Source of the DNA: Hazenella coriacea
GTDB taxonomy: Bacteria; Bacillota; Bacilli; Thermoactinomycetales; Thermoactinomycetaceae
NCBI RefSeq assembly: GCF_004341825.1
Contig: NZ_SMAG01000002.1
Coordinates: forward strand, 62,001-126,000
Length of the DNA stretch: 64,000 nucleotides
Reading direction: 5' to 3'
Under the pieces are notes generated by a model. The model ran no database searches. It was not told where the DNA came from and saw only the letters and a list, made by a program, of their open reading frames with translations. The translations under genes were made by a program, and so were the position numbers. Of this stretch, positions 56,101 to 64,000 are shown piece by piece; within the stretch, counting starts at the first letter, position 1, and each line of letters opens with the position of its first letter.

Positions 56101-57702
56101 ATGGCAAAATTGCACTTAGATTCGCAGCAAATTGAACGAGCAAGGCAAGCGGCGCAGAAAATTGCAGGTCAGGTAGATTCTTTTATTTCTAGTAAAACCA
56201 CAGTTGCTGTAGAGCGAACGGTACTTCGACTCATGGGGATTGATGGCGTAGATTCAGAGTATGTCCCTTTACCAAACGTAGTGGTTGATCATCTTCATCA
56301 ACAAGGAAAGCTGTCGATGGGAGTATCAACTTGGATTCTCAATGCGATGATTCAATTAGACATCGATGCACAAACAGTTGCTGAACAAATCGCTAAGGGT
56401 TCCCTACAGCTTACGTCTTTACCCTTGGTAGACCGTGCTCAATTAATACAAAAAGGGAGAGAATTAGCGCAAGAACGATTGGATGGAATTTTTGCCAATC
56501 GGAAACAAAGGGATCACTTGATCGATCGGTTGGGTGAGGGACCGAAGCCTTATCTATATCTCATTGTAGCTACAGGAGATATTTATGAAGACGCTGTTCA
56601 AGGGCGTTCCGCAGCCAGACAAGGTGCTGATATCATTGCTGTGATTCGGAGTACAGGACAGAGCTTGATCGACTATGTCCCATACGGGGCTACACGCGAA
56701 GGATTTGGAGGAACTTATGCCACGCAAGAAAACTTTAAAATCATGCGTCAGGCTCTAGATGAAGTAGGAGAAGAAGAAGGACGATATATTCGTTTATGTA
56801 ATTATTGCTCAGGGTTATGTATGCCGGAGATCGCGGCGATGGGTGCAATGGAAAGACTTGATGTGATGTTAAATGATGCATTGTATGGGATCTTGTTTCG
56901 GGATATCAATATGCAACGAACCTTGATAGACCAAGCTTTTTCTCGGATGATTAACGGTTTTGCTGGGATCATGATCAATACGGGGGAAGATAACTACTTA
57001 ACGACTGCGGATGCGGTAGAAGCTGCACATACGGTCCTTGCATCGCAATTTATCAATGAGCAACTCGCTTTATTATCTGGATTACCCGCCGAACAGATGG
57101 GCTTAGGACATGCTTTTGAGATGAACCCTGATTTAGAAGATGGATTGTTGTTAGAGATTGCTCAAGCACAAATGTCTAGACAGATTTTCCCTGATGCCCC
57201 ATTGAAATATATGCCTCCTACCAAGCATATGACTGGTAATATTTTCAAAGGTCATATTCAAGATGCGATGTTCAACCTGGTAAGCATTTTAACAGGTCAA
57301 GGGGTACAACTGCTTGGCATGATGACTGAAGCAATGCATACACCTCATATTCAGGATCGTCAGCTAGCTGTGGAAAATGCACAGTATATCTTTAATAATG
57401 CCCGACATCTAGGGGATGAAATTATTTTCCGATCAGGGGGAATTATTGAGCAACGAGCCCAGCATGTACTGGCTCAAGCTGTACAGATTTTAGAGGAGAT
57501 GGAAGAGACAGGATTATTTGCGGCTTTGGAAAAAGGGATGTTTGGGGACGTAAAACGCTCGCTAACTGGAGGAAAAGGGTTACAAGGTGTTGTCGAGCGT
57601 GATTTGGAATACTATAACCCCTTTGAAGAAGAGTTGCGTTTTAGACTAGAGTTGCCACAAAGGGAGGGATCAACTTATGAGCGTGGACTTTACACGAATT
57701 AA
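56101..57702 (+). CDS. kamD: Lysine 5,6-aminomutase alpha subunit
   Basis: B12- and PLP-dependent enzyme that moves the terminal amino group of D-lysine or beta-lysine. 533 residues; TIM-barrel catalytic subunit with conserved GQSLIDYVPYGATREGFGGTYATQEN and LCNYCSGLCMPEIA. The C-terminus reaches 26 bases into kamE, so the subunits are coupled. Confidence 0.9.
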   Translation: MAKLHLDSQQIERARQAAQKIAGQVDSFISSKTTVAVERTVLRLMGIDGVDSEYVPLPNVVVDHLHQQGKLSMGVSTWILNAMIQLDIDAQTVAEQIAKGSLQLTSLPLVDRAQLIQKGRELAQERLDGIFANRKQRDHLIDRLGEGPKPYLYLIVATGDIYEDAVQGRSAARQGADIIAVIRSTGQSLIDYVPYGATREGFGGTYATQENFKIMRQALDEVGEEEGRYIRLCNYCSGLCMPEIAAMGAMERLDVMLNDALYGILFRDINMQRTLIDQAFSRMINGFAGIMINTGEDNYLTTADAVEAAHTVLASQFINEQLALLSGLPAEQMGLGHAFEMNPDLEDGLLLEIAQAQMSRQIFPDAPLKYMPPTKHMTGNIFKGHIQDAMFNLVSILTGQGVQLLGMMTEAMHTPHIQDRQLAVENAQYIFNNARHLGDEIIFRSGGIIEQRAQHVLAQAVQILEEMEETGLFAALEKGMFGDVKRSLTGGKGLQGVVERDLEYYNPFEEELRFRLELPQREGSTYERGLYTN

Positions 57703-58423
57703 GCCTTATGGAGATACATTCAATGATGGAGCCGTTCAATTAAGTTTTTCCCTTCCAGTTCCCCATGGGGAAGAGGCACGAGAAGCTGCACGACAATTGG
57801 CGATCCAGATGGGGTTGCTTGAACCGCAAGTTTATCACATGAAAGATCTTGGAGAGTCCTTTACTTATTTTATTGTTTACGGTAAATGTCAGCATTCGAT
57901 TGACTTTACCAAGATCCAAGTTCCTAAAGTAGAATCAGAGGTCATGGATTTTTACCAAATTAATTCGTTTATTAAAGAAAAAATAGGTAGAAAGCTGGTT
58001 GTGCTTGGGGCATGTACGGGAACCGATGCTCATACGGTGGGTATTGATGCCATTATGAATATGAAAGGGTACAACGGTGAATACGGATTAGAACGATATC
58101 CAGAGATTGAAGCCTATAACTTGGGGAGTCAAGTAGCCAATGAAGAACTTGTCAGTAAAGCCATCGAGTTAGATGCAGACGTTCTGCTTGTTTCGCAAAT
58201 TGTTACCCAGAAGGGTGTTCACATCACCAACTTAACGGAACTGATCGATCTCCTTGAAGCAGAAGGATTACGTGAGCGCTTTATCCTCATCTGTGGAGGA
58301 CCTCGAATTTCACATGAACTAGCCTTGGAGTTAGGATTTGATGCAGGATTTGGACCTGGCTCCCTCGCACCGCATGTAGCTTCTTACTTTGTTCAGGAGA
58401 TCAATCAGCGGCAGGGATCATAA
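57677..58423 (+). CDS. kamE: Lysine 5,6-aminomutase beta subunit
   Basis: 248 residues. Rossmann-type B12-binding domain with GACTGTDAHTVGIDAIMN, whose D-x-H-x2-G provides the base-off His ligand; VLLVSQIVTQK and GGPRISHELALELGFDAGFGPG follow. It carries the PLP Lys for the complex. AGGGAGGG precedes the ATG. The downstream pathway genes (kce, kal) are not in the window. Confidence 0.9.
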   Translation: MSVDFTRIKPYGDTFNDGAVQLSFSLPVPHGEEAREAARQLAIQMGLLEPQVYHMKDLGESFTYFIVYGKCQHSIDFTKIQVPKVESEVMDFYQINSFIKEKIGRKLVVLGACTGTDAHTVGIDAIMNMKGYNGEYGLERYPEIEAYNLGSQVANEELVSKAIELDADVLLVSQIVTQKGVHITNLTELIDLLEAEGLRERFILICGGPRISHELALELGFDAGFGPGSLAPHVASYFVQEINQRQGS

Positions 58424-58438
58424 AGCCCGAAGATAAAG

Positions 58439-58520
58439 AAAAACTGTCAAACTCCCATGAAATAACTGACGATTGTAATTGATTTTGGTTGTCAGTAAAG
58501 GGGAATTTGACAGTTTTTTT
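58439..58520 (+). terminator. Long terminator of the kam operon
   Basis: AAAACTGTCAAA/TTTGACAGTTTT outer arms enclose a second ACTGAC/GTCAGT hairpin and end in TTTTTTT. Confidence 0.85.
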
Positions 58521-58585
58521 AGTCGTGTTGATTCACTATAAGTGAGGAATCGATATTTCTATCGAAAAGATTTTGTACCACTTCT

Positions 58586-58942
58586 TTAGAAGTCTAATAA
58601 GCTTTTTCTTTTCTTAGGAGATGGAGGCAGCTCTTTTTTTACCTGAATAAGGAAAAAAGTAGGAACTTGGCTACCTGTTTCCAATGGAATCATTTCAATT
58701 AGAGAACGATCGGCTAACACATCTAGGGTTACGCCAGTCTTGGAATAAGCCATATCCAAGATTTTGGATAGACGTAAGGTAGACGTAATTAAGGAGCCTT
58801 TAGGAATTCGAATCCGAAATTCCTCATTGAGGGTGTTTTGTCTTACTGCTAACCGACATAGTTCGTAATAGACAAACCTCTCTGTAGGAGATAAAGGATC
58901 GACAATCTCATAAGGGATGGTAAAACTATTAACTTGTTGCAT
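58586..58942 (-). CDS. Predicted winged-helix protein of the partition cassette
   Basis: 118 residues: IPYEIVDPLSPTERFVYYELCRLA, GSLITSTLRLSKILDMAYSKTGVTLDVLADRSLIEMI and a basic end (KKRKSLLDF). The helix pattern resembles N-terminal winged helices of plasmid and phage replication initiators. It follows the actin-like and 93-residue genes on the same strand after 140 bases, with its own AAGGAGAG site. Role unknown; DNA binding is inferred. Confidence 0.6.
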   Translation of the reverse strand: MQQVNSFTIPYEIVDPLSPTERFVYYELCRLAVRQNTLNEEFRIRIPKGSLITSTLRLSKILDMAYSKTGVTLDVLADRSLIEMIPLETGSQVPTFFLIQVKKELPPSPKKRKSLLDF

Positions 58943-59082
58943 AACTGTCTCTCCTTAGCAACATGAAGTATAAACAAATAAAGTCGTGTTGATAAGTTGT
59001 TTATGGCATCCTCCTAGTCTACCAGGTGAAACGATTTCATGTAGGATACTCCATTGACTTAAACTTTAAGTCTACAACTCTT

Positions 59083-59364
59083 TTACAAATCAAAAGGCAT
59101 CCCACTCGCTTTAATCCTTTGTATATTGGCAGTCATGTCCGGTCTAGTAGATCCCAGTGAAGGAGTCATAAGCTGTGGATCAAAGGAATGGGTTGAAGGA
59201 GATGAGGGTTGGATTTGCCCCATCCGATACGCAAATAGCAAGTGTTTCACGAGTCCTGAAAAGTTAATATCTTCACGATCTGCAAACTGTAGTAACTCTA
59301 ACTCAATAGCATCTTCAGTATTAAAAGAGACTTGTCGCCTTTCTCTTTTTTTGTAAGAACTCAT
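59083..59364 (-). CDS. 93-residue AlfB/ParR-like DNA-binding partner
   Basis: Starts KKRERRQVSFNTEDAIELELLQFADREDINFSGLVKHLLFAYRMG: a basic arm, a strand, then two helices, as in ribbon-helix-helix centromere-binding proteins. The second half is Ser/Pro-rich and ends RIKASGMPFDL, a possible filament-binding tail. Start overlaps the actin-like stop by four bases. The predicted job is to bind the repeats upstream and link them to filaments. Confidence 0.68.
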   Translation of the reverse strand: MSSYKKRERRQVSFNTEDAIELELLQFADREDINFSGLVKHLLFAYRMGQIQPSSPSTHSFDPQLMTPSLGSTRPDMTANIQRIKASGMPFDL

Positions 59365-60155
59365 AATCCGATCGTCTCCTTCCCTAAGGCATAATAACCT
59401 AGGGCATTGGAAAATTGTGGATCATCGGATGCGATTGCAAAACTAAAGCCTTCATGTTTAAAGGGCTCTAGAAGGTCATGTGCTTTTCCGCCAATTAGTT
59501 CAACTATATCCGTAGGTTCCCACATTCCTCCAAGATGACCTACAATCATTGCAGCCATTTCCTCAGGATCTGCTTCCCGAACATTTTCCCATCCTTTGGA
59601 AATGGTTCCGCTCTCTCGATCAATAAAAACTCCATCTTTAAACGTAGCATAATTCGTAGTACGTGCCCCAGGATCAACGATCCGAACTGTTCCCATACGT
59701 TTATGGATCCAATAAGCCGCTCCCCCTTCAATGGTGATGGCAGCTTTTCGAATATGTATCTTACGGAAGGTACCATTTAACAGAACCTCATGCTCTCCTT
59801 CCAGCTTTGCACGTAAACGTGTTCGCTCATCCTCTTTATACATATTAATTGGAACACCTGTAACTATATTTACGTCTCCTACTGCACCTGCTTTAAAAAG
59901 AGCTGTCAAAATCAACAATAAGGTCTCTGTATTCACCTTACTCTCTGTCATCATTTGTCGTGTAAATGACCCTTCTCGTTCAGCCAATTGTCCAATAAAA
60001 TATTCCTTCCCCAAATAGCGAAGTTCCATATCCTCAGGTAATGTTTGCACAAATGCACGTTTTCTTGCTTTTGAAACTTTACTAGGAAATACAAATCTCT
60101 GGTTCCCTACAATTGTTTTTACATAAGATCTTCCTGCATCTACGGCGATTAACAT
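59361..60155 (-). CDS. Short AlfA-like bacterial actin
   Basis: 264 residues, about 55 shorter than ParM and close to AlfA of plasmid pLS32 (275), which lacks subdomain IIB. Motifs: phosphate-1 VDAGRSYVK (D6, G8), phosphate-2 VDPGARTTNY (161-168), adenosine ELIGGKA, and the C-terminal PQFSNALGYYALGK. ATG 60155 has AAGGGTG seven bases upstream; longer open sequence 5' of it covers the promoter. With the 93-residue partner and iterons it forms a plasmid-type partition cassette on an otherwise chromosomal segment. Confidence 0.82.
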   Translation of the reverse strand: MLIAVDAGRSYVKTIVGNQRFVFPSKVSKARKRAFVQTLPEDMELRYLGKEYFIGQLAEREGSFTRQMMTESKVNTETLLLILTALFKAGAVGDVNIVTGVPINMYKEDERTRLRAKLEGEHEVLLNGTFRKIHIRKAAITIEGGAAYWIHKRMGTVRIVDPGARTTNYATFKDGVFIDRESGTISKGWENVREADPEEMAAMIVGHLGGMWEPTDIVELIGGKAHDLLEPFKHEGFSFAIASDDPQFSNALGYYALGKETIGL

Positions 60156-60181
60156 CAAAAGCACCCTTTCTTGAAAAATGA

Positions 60182-60288
60182 CAATAGTCATGACTATTGG
60201 ACTTATAAAATATATTTTGTGACTATAGTACTTACAAGTGTCAGCATAACTATTTTGATTGTGTCTAATAGTACTGACTAATGTCAAC
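60182..60288. promoter_or_regulatory. Centromere/operator array upstream of the AlfA-like gene
   Basis: A perfect 18-bp palindrome CAATAGTCATGACTATTG (60182-60199) and GACTAT-type half sites beginning at 60192, 60221, 60248 (AACTAT) and 60276 (GACTAA), spaced 29, 27 and 28 bases. A minus-strand promoter (TTGTAA 60237-60232, TATATT 60214-60209, 17-base spacer) lies inside the array, so binding should both repress and mark DNA. Confidence 0.6.
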
Positions 60289-60599
60289 AACATTAGAAAT
60301 TATATGATTTTGTACGGACTACAGTCTATTATACATGAAATCACCTAAAAATAAATGAAAACATTATGTATTTATAGAAATATGTATATTAAATTGAATA
60401 GAAAGCATAAATAAACAGATTATGATGATAAATAGACATTGACAAAAACATCATTCATACTTCAAAAAACAGGTCTAAAATGTTTGTCAAGTAAGCATAA
60501 GTTTTTTTGAATATCAGTCTTCAAATCTTAATTGATGATAATATAAGAAGTAGTTAGATATTATCTTTTAATACCCCACTCATATAGTAAGGACGTTGA

Positions 60600-60690
60600 T
60601 TCTCTGGTGGATGACATTTGCTACTCTTGATGGGAATGAGACAGAGAAACAATGATCCGACGGGATTTGGTTTAGATGATAGATGACGAT
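60600..60690 (-). mobile_element. MITE-like repeat, copy E, degraded
   Basis: Reverse complement carries ATCCCGTCGG, TGTTTCTCTGTCTCA and CCAGAGAA in family order; inverted ends are not recognisable. Confidence 0.5.
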
Positions 60691-60797
60691 TGAATAGCCT
60701 CACATTGGAATCATCATTTGTGTTGCATTTTTGCAATAGGATTTTTTAGATTTATAACGAATCTATGTTTGAAACGACTGATCTCAGAAAAAACAAA

Positions 60798-60852
60798 TGA
60801 ATGACCACTCAGTTTATGATAATATGAGATCAAACGTTTGAAAACGAATTCA
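60798..60852 (+). promoter_or_regulatory. FadR-like box and cre-like site upstream of fadF
   Basis: TGAATGA-N4-TCAGTTT (60798-60815) resembles the FadR box TGAATGA-N4-TCATTCA with one good arm. TTGAAAACGAATTCA (60838-60852) fits the CcpA cre consensus WTGNAANCGNWNNCW at every position. fadF belongs to the FadR regulon in B. subtilis. Confidence 0.45.
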
Positions 60853-60909
60853 TATCTATTTAGTGTATGTTTTCCAAATACACGAAACAGAAGGAGAGGA
60901 GAGAAAAAG

Positions 60910-63003
60910 ATGGAAGCCTTGCAGATCGTTAATTTGCTCGTGTTTCTAGGATTGGCGGCTTACGCATTTTATCTTTTTGGTAATGTGATTTATAAGCGTT
61001 ATATGTTTGTGCGCCTAGGAAAGCCATCTGACTTTCATGTTGACTTTAAAAAAGCGATCAATGAAGTGATGGTTAATGTCTTTGGGCAAAAAAAGCTGCT
61101 TAAAGATAAGAAAAGTGGATTTATGCATGCAGTGATGTTTTATGGCTTTATCATCATTCAATTTGGAGCGATTGACTTATTTATCAAAGGATTAGCGCCT
61201 GGATCTCATCTACCACTTCCTGCGTATCCTGTCTTCTTGTTTTTACAAGAGATTACGACTTTCTTAGTACTACTAGCTACGATCTATGCCTTTTACCGCC
61301 GTTATGTTGAAAAGCTTGCTCGTCTTAAGCGCGGCTTCAAGTCTGGCCTAGTTATCATTTTTCTAACTTCCTTGATGGCTTCAATTCTTTTATCGGCAAC
61401 TTTTGAAAAGATTTGGGCACAAGAACCATCTAGTTTGTATACCCCGATTTCATCCCTACTTGCTATGCCATTCAGTTGGATGAGTGCTGATGTTGGGGAA
61501 ATCATGTTTTTTGTGTTCTGGTGGGTACATGCCATCGTTCTCTTTACTTTTATGGTCTATGTTCCTCAGTCCAAGCATTTTCATTTACTTGTAGCGCCAC
61601 TCAATGTATTTTTAAAAAGACAACAACCCCCTGCCAAACTTTCTCTCATCGACTTTGAAGATGAGTCTGTAGAAGAATATGGGGTTAATAAAATTGAAGA
61701 TTTTAACCAAAAGCAATTAATTGACTTATACGCTTGTGTAGAATGTGGACGTTGTACCAATATGTGTCCAGCAGCTGGTACAGGGAAACTCTTATCTCCG
61801 ATGGACTTAATCGTTAAAATGAGAGATCATTTGACAGCCAAAGGGTCTGCGATTACTTCAAAGTCTCCATGGGTTCCCTCCTTTGCCTTTGCTGGAGCGA
61901 ATCAAGCTGTACAGGAAGTGGCAGTGACTCGAGAAGAAGATGGGTCTGTTCATTACCCCATTCAACTGATTGGTGATGTGATCACAGAACAGGAGCTATG
62001 GGCTTGTACCACTTGTCGCAACTGTGAAGACCAATGTCCAGTGATGAACGAGCACGTAGATAAAATTATAGATATGAGACGTTATTTAGTGATGACAGAG
62101 GGAAAAATGCATCCCGAAACTTCACGTACCTTTTCTAATATTGAAAGACAAGGAAACCCTTGGGGAATCAGTAAAAAAGATCGGGCAAAGTGGAAAGAGG
62201 ATGCACCTGTTCCAGTTCCTACAGTCAAAGAGGAAAAAGAATTTGAATATCTATTCTTTGTGGGTTCGATGGGCTCCTATGATCTTCGCAGTCAAAAAAT
62301 TAGCCGTGCTTTGGTGCAATTGCTTAACGAAGCAGGAGTTAAATTTGCTATTCTCGGTAATAAGGAGAAAAACTCAGGGGATACACCTCGTCGAATGGGG
62401 AATGAGTTTTTATTCCAACAACTAGCAGTAGATAATATTTCACTCTTTGAAAAGAATAAAGTAAAGAAAATTATTACGATTGATCCACATGCTTACAATA
62501 CTTTTAAAAATGAATATCCAGACCTGGGTCTGGAATCGGAAGTATACCATCATACAGAGGTTCTCGCAGATCTAATCCGCGAAGGTAGACTCAAGCCTAC
62601 TAAAGAAGTGAAAGAGCGGATCACATACCATGACTCTTGCTATCTAGGACGGTATAACCAAGGATATGAAGCACCACGTTATATTTTGAAAAGTATACCA
62701 GGTGTTGAGCTTGTCGAGATGGAACGGAATCGAGAGAACGGAATGTGCTGTGGTGCAGGTGGAGGACTGATGTGGTTAGAGGAGACGGAAGGGGTGCGAG
62801 TGAATGTGTCTCGTACTGAACAGGCTCTTGAAGTAAATCCAAGTATGATTGGAAGCGCTTGTCCTTACTGCCTTACCATGTTATCTGATGGCACAAAAGC
62901 CAAAGAAGTAGAAGATAGTGTGAAAACGATGGATGTAGCTGAAATTCTTGCATTGTCCATTGAACTCTCCAGTGAAGAAGCGATCACAGAAGAAGTGGTA
63001 TAG
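60910..63003 (+). CDS. fadF: FadF-like iron-sulfur oxidoreductase of fatty-acid beta-oxidation
   Basis: About 697 residues. The N-terminal half has five or six membrane helices (nitrate-reductase-gamma-like). Two [4Fe-4S] motifs CVECGRCTNMCP (276-287) and CTTCRNCEDQCP (366-377) follow, then two CCG domains with HDSCYLGRYN and CCGAGGG. It probably passes electrons from acyl-CoA dehydrogenase and ETF to the quinone pool. ATG 60910 is chosen because AAGGAGAGGAG precedes it; the in-frame extension upstream holds regulatory sites. Confidence 0.88.
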   Translation: MEALQIVNLLVFLGLAAYAFYLFGNVIYKRYMFVRLGKPSDFHVDFKKAINEVMVNVFGQKKLLKDKKSGFMHAVMFYGFIIIQFGAIDLFIKGLAPGSHLPLPAYPVFLFLQEITTFLVLLATIYAFYRRYVEKLARLKRGFKSGLVIIFLTSLMASILLSATFEKIWAQEPSSLYTPISSLLAMPFSWMSADVGEIMFFVFWWVHAIVLFTFMVYVPQSKHFHLLVAPLNVFLKRQQPPAKLSLIDFEDESVEEYGVNKIEDFNQKQLIDLYACVECGRCTNMCPAAGTGKLLSPMDLIVKMRDHLTAKGSAITSKSPWVPSFAFAGANQAVQEVAVTREEDGSVHYPIQLIGDVITEQELWACTTCRNCEDQCPVMNEHVDKIIDMRRYLVMTEGKMHPETSRTFSNIERQGNPWGISKKDRAKWKEDAPVPVPTVKEEKEFEYLFFVGSMGSYDLRSQKISRALVQLLNEAGVKFAILGNKEKNSGDTPRRMGNEFLFQQLAVDNISLFEKNKVKKIITIDPHAYNTFKNEYPDLGLESEVYHHTEVLADLIREGRLKPTKEVKERITYHDSCYLGRYNQGYEAPRYILKSIPGVELVEMERNRENGMCCGAGGGLMWLEETEGVRVNVSRTEQALEVNPSMIGSACPYCLTMLSDGTKAKEVEDSVKTMDVAEILALSIELSSEEAITEEVV

Positions 63004-63217
63004 AAAAACTTCATCGAGTTGATTAATCATAAGTAAAGAAGGCGGTCTCTTGCGCCTGAAATGACTTTGTCCCACTACTTAGTGGAACCCTTCAATGGCG
63101 GAAAGTAGGCAACTTTAAAAACTAAATAAAATTACTCCCATAAAAAAAGGAAATAACTCTTGCGAACATGCATTATTCACAGTAAGATCATGGGTAGTGG
63201 TTAAAAAGAAATGGATA
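63004..63217 (+). other. fadF-uppP spacer with unexplained hairpins
   Basis: Contains CCACT/AGTGG and further short complementary pieces (GGCGG...; AATGGCGG) between the fadF stop and a terminator. It could be a 3' UTR or small RNA; I match it to no known riboswitch. Confidence 0.3.
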
Positions 63218-63258
63218 AAACCGCCTTTTCTATTCATATGAAGAGGCGGTATTTCCTT
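63218..63258 (+). terminator. Terminator in the fadF-uppP spacer
   Basis: ACCGCCT/AGGCGGT stem over 17 bases, then ATTTCCTTTT. Confidence 0.7.
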
Positions 63259-63433
63259 TTCATTAGGGATACATAACTAAATGATAGAAAAGCAGTAGTG
63301 TCAATAGAAAGATGGAGAGTCGATGTTTCGCATAGGGGATTCTTACCTCATAGACATTACTAAGCGAAGAGGTTTCATTTGAAAAATTGTGTTGGAAATT
63401 ATTATAAATCTGTGAAAAATGGGGGTCGAGATC

Positions 63434-64000
63434 ATGTCAGGTACACTTTGGGATATCATCGTTGGATTGATCATGGGGATCGTAGAAGGTTTAACTGAAT
63501 TTGCCCCTGTTTCTTCAACAGGTCATATGATTTTAACTGGACACTTACTTGGATTTGAAGGAGCTCGAGCAGAGACCTTTGAAGTTGTGATTCAGCTGGG
63601 ATCGATTATGGCTGTTTTATTTGTATTTTGGCAACGGATTTTGAACATTTTAGGGTTGGGTAATAAAGAAGCTGATGAAACTGATGAAGCTGATGAACAA
63701 GGACGTTTAAGCATCTGGCATCTAGCCATTGGGATGGCACCATTTGTTATCTTGGGTGCATTATTTCATAGTTATATTAAAGGGTTATTTTCAGCATCCT
63801 CCGTCGTCATTGGGTTGATTGCAGGTGGGGTCTTGATGATTATTGCTGAAGGATTTCGCAAACCGCGTCCTGTTGCCAAGACTTTAGATGATGTGACTTA
63901 TAAACAAGCTCTTTTAGTAGGACTGTTCCAATGTTTTGCTCTCTGGCCTGGTTTTTCTCGCTCTGGATCAACCATTTCAGGTGGGCTCCTTGTCGGGTTG
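63434..64000 (+). CDS. uppP: Undecaprenyl-diphosphatase UppP/BacA, 5' part
   Basis: Runs off the right edge after 189 codons. It recycles the lipid carrier undecaprenyl pyrophosphate at the membrane; extra copies give bacitracin resistance. Conserved [20 protein letters not shown] and [13 protein letters not shown] hold the catalytic Glu, Ser/His and Arg residues. Membrane helices alternate as expected. A cytoplasmic-looking insert, [11 protein letters not shown], is encoded by three 9-base repeats (63671-63697). ATG 63434 follows a weak GGGGGTCGAG site. Confidence 0.93.
   Translation, partial: MSGTLWDIIVGLIMGIVEGLTEFAPVSSTGHMILTGHLLGFEGARAETFEVVIQLGSIMAVLFVFWQRILNILGLGNKEADETDEADEQGRLSIWHLAIGMAPFVILGALFHSYIKGLFSASSVVIGLIAGGVLMIIAEGFRKPRPVAKTLDDVTYKQALLVGLFQCFALWPGFSRSGSTISGGLLVGL
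63671..63697 (+). repeat. Three 9-base tandem repeats in uppP
   Basis: GCTGATGAA, ACTGATGAA, GCTGATGAA encode an acidic ADETDEADE loop. Slippage would keep frame. Confidence 0.85.

Noticed and set aside
60554-60736. 60-codon minus-strand frame upstream of fadF
   Set aside because: It is open only across repeat copy E and has no start context.

Overview
The window is a chromosomal segment of an AT-rich, endospore-forming Firmicute, just to one side of the replication origin. The order yidC-jag-mnmE-mnmG-rsmG-noc-parA-parB is the classic oriC-proximal block of Bacillales. It is followed by ychF-rpsF-ssb-rpsR, yybS-gdpP-rplI-dnaC, purA and the walRK-yycHIJ-htrA-rlmH block, all known from the same neighbourhood in Bacillus subtilis. 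YyaC, a YheC/D-type ATP-grasp protein, YwhD and a sporulation-type histidine kinase point to a spore former. Thermoactinomycetaceae or a relative is my guess; the sequence alone does not prove it. No rRNA or tRNA genes were seen.

Layout. (1) 1-11.7 kb: membrane insertase, tRNA/rRNA modification, and nucleoid occlusion/segregation (noc, parA, parB) with two parS sites. An unusual insert between rsmG and noc carries a ParM-type actin-like gene and a 502-residue low-complexity protein. (2) 11.8-24.8 kb: housekeeping genes for translation, single-strand binding, c-di-AMP turnover, helicase and adenylosuccinate synthesis. (3) 24.9-27.1 kb: a small accessory island with a HicA-type toxin, a chimeric antitoxin, a SUKH-3-type immunity protein and a small membrane protein, flanked by copies of a terminator-like sequence. 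(4) 27.3-35.5 kb, mostly minus strand: rlmH, a YyzF-like protein, htrA and the wal two-component operon. (5) 35.8-42 kb: coat ATP-grasp protein, a predicted ribbon-helix-helix protein, a degenerate-GGDEF/histidine-kinase fusion, YwhD, small orphan ORFs and a decaying gene. (6) 42-48.5 kb: a class A PBP, spermidine synthesis (speE, speB), ywiB and argS. (7) 49-58.4 kb: a sigma-54-dependent activator and the lysine-fermentation genes kdd-kamA-kamB-kamC-kamD-kamE, with a good sigma-54 promoter and an intrinsic terminator in the leader. (8) 58.5-60.4 kb: a second, plasmid-like partition cassette with a short AlfA-like actin, a 93-residue partner, a predicted winged-helix protein and an iteron-like array overlapping the promoter. 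(9) 60.9-64 kb: fadF and the start of uppP.

The most unusual content is two different bacterial-actin systems on one origin-proximal chromosome segment. One lies beside noc with a parS site in the divergent promoter region. The other is an AlfAB-like cassette with centromere-like repeats. Two otherwise unrelated proteins, one encoded just downstream of the first actin gene, end in the same C-terminal peptide (G-x3-L-V/I-N-x-L-G). ParR adaptors contact ParM filaments through their C-termini, so this could be a filament-docking tail; that is inference. A dispersed MITE-like repeat with 14-bp inverted ends occurs about five times, including inside the wal operon and in the kam leader.
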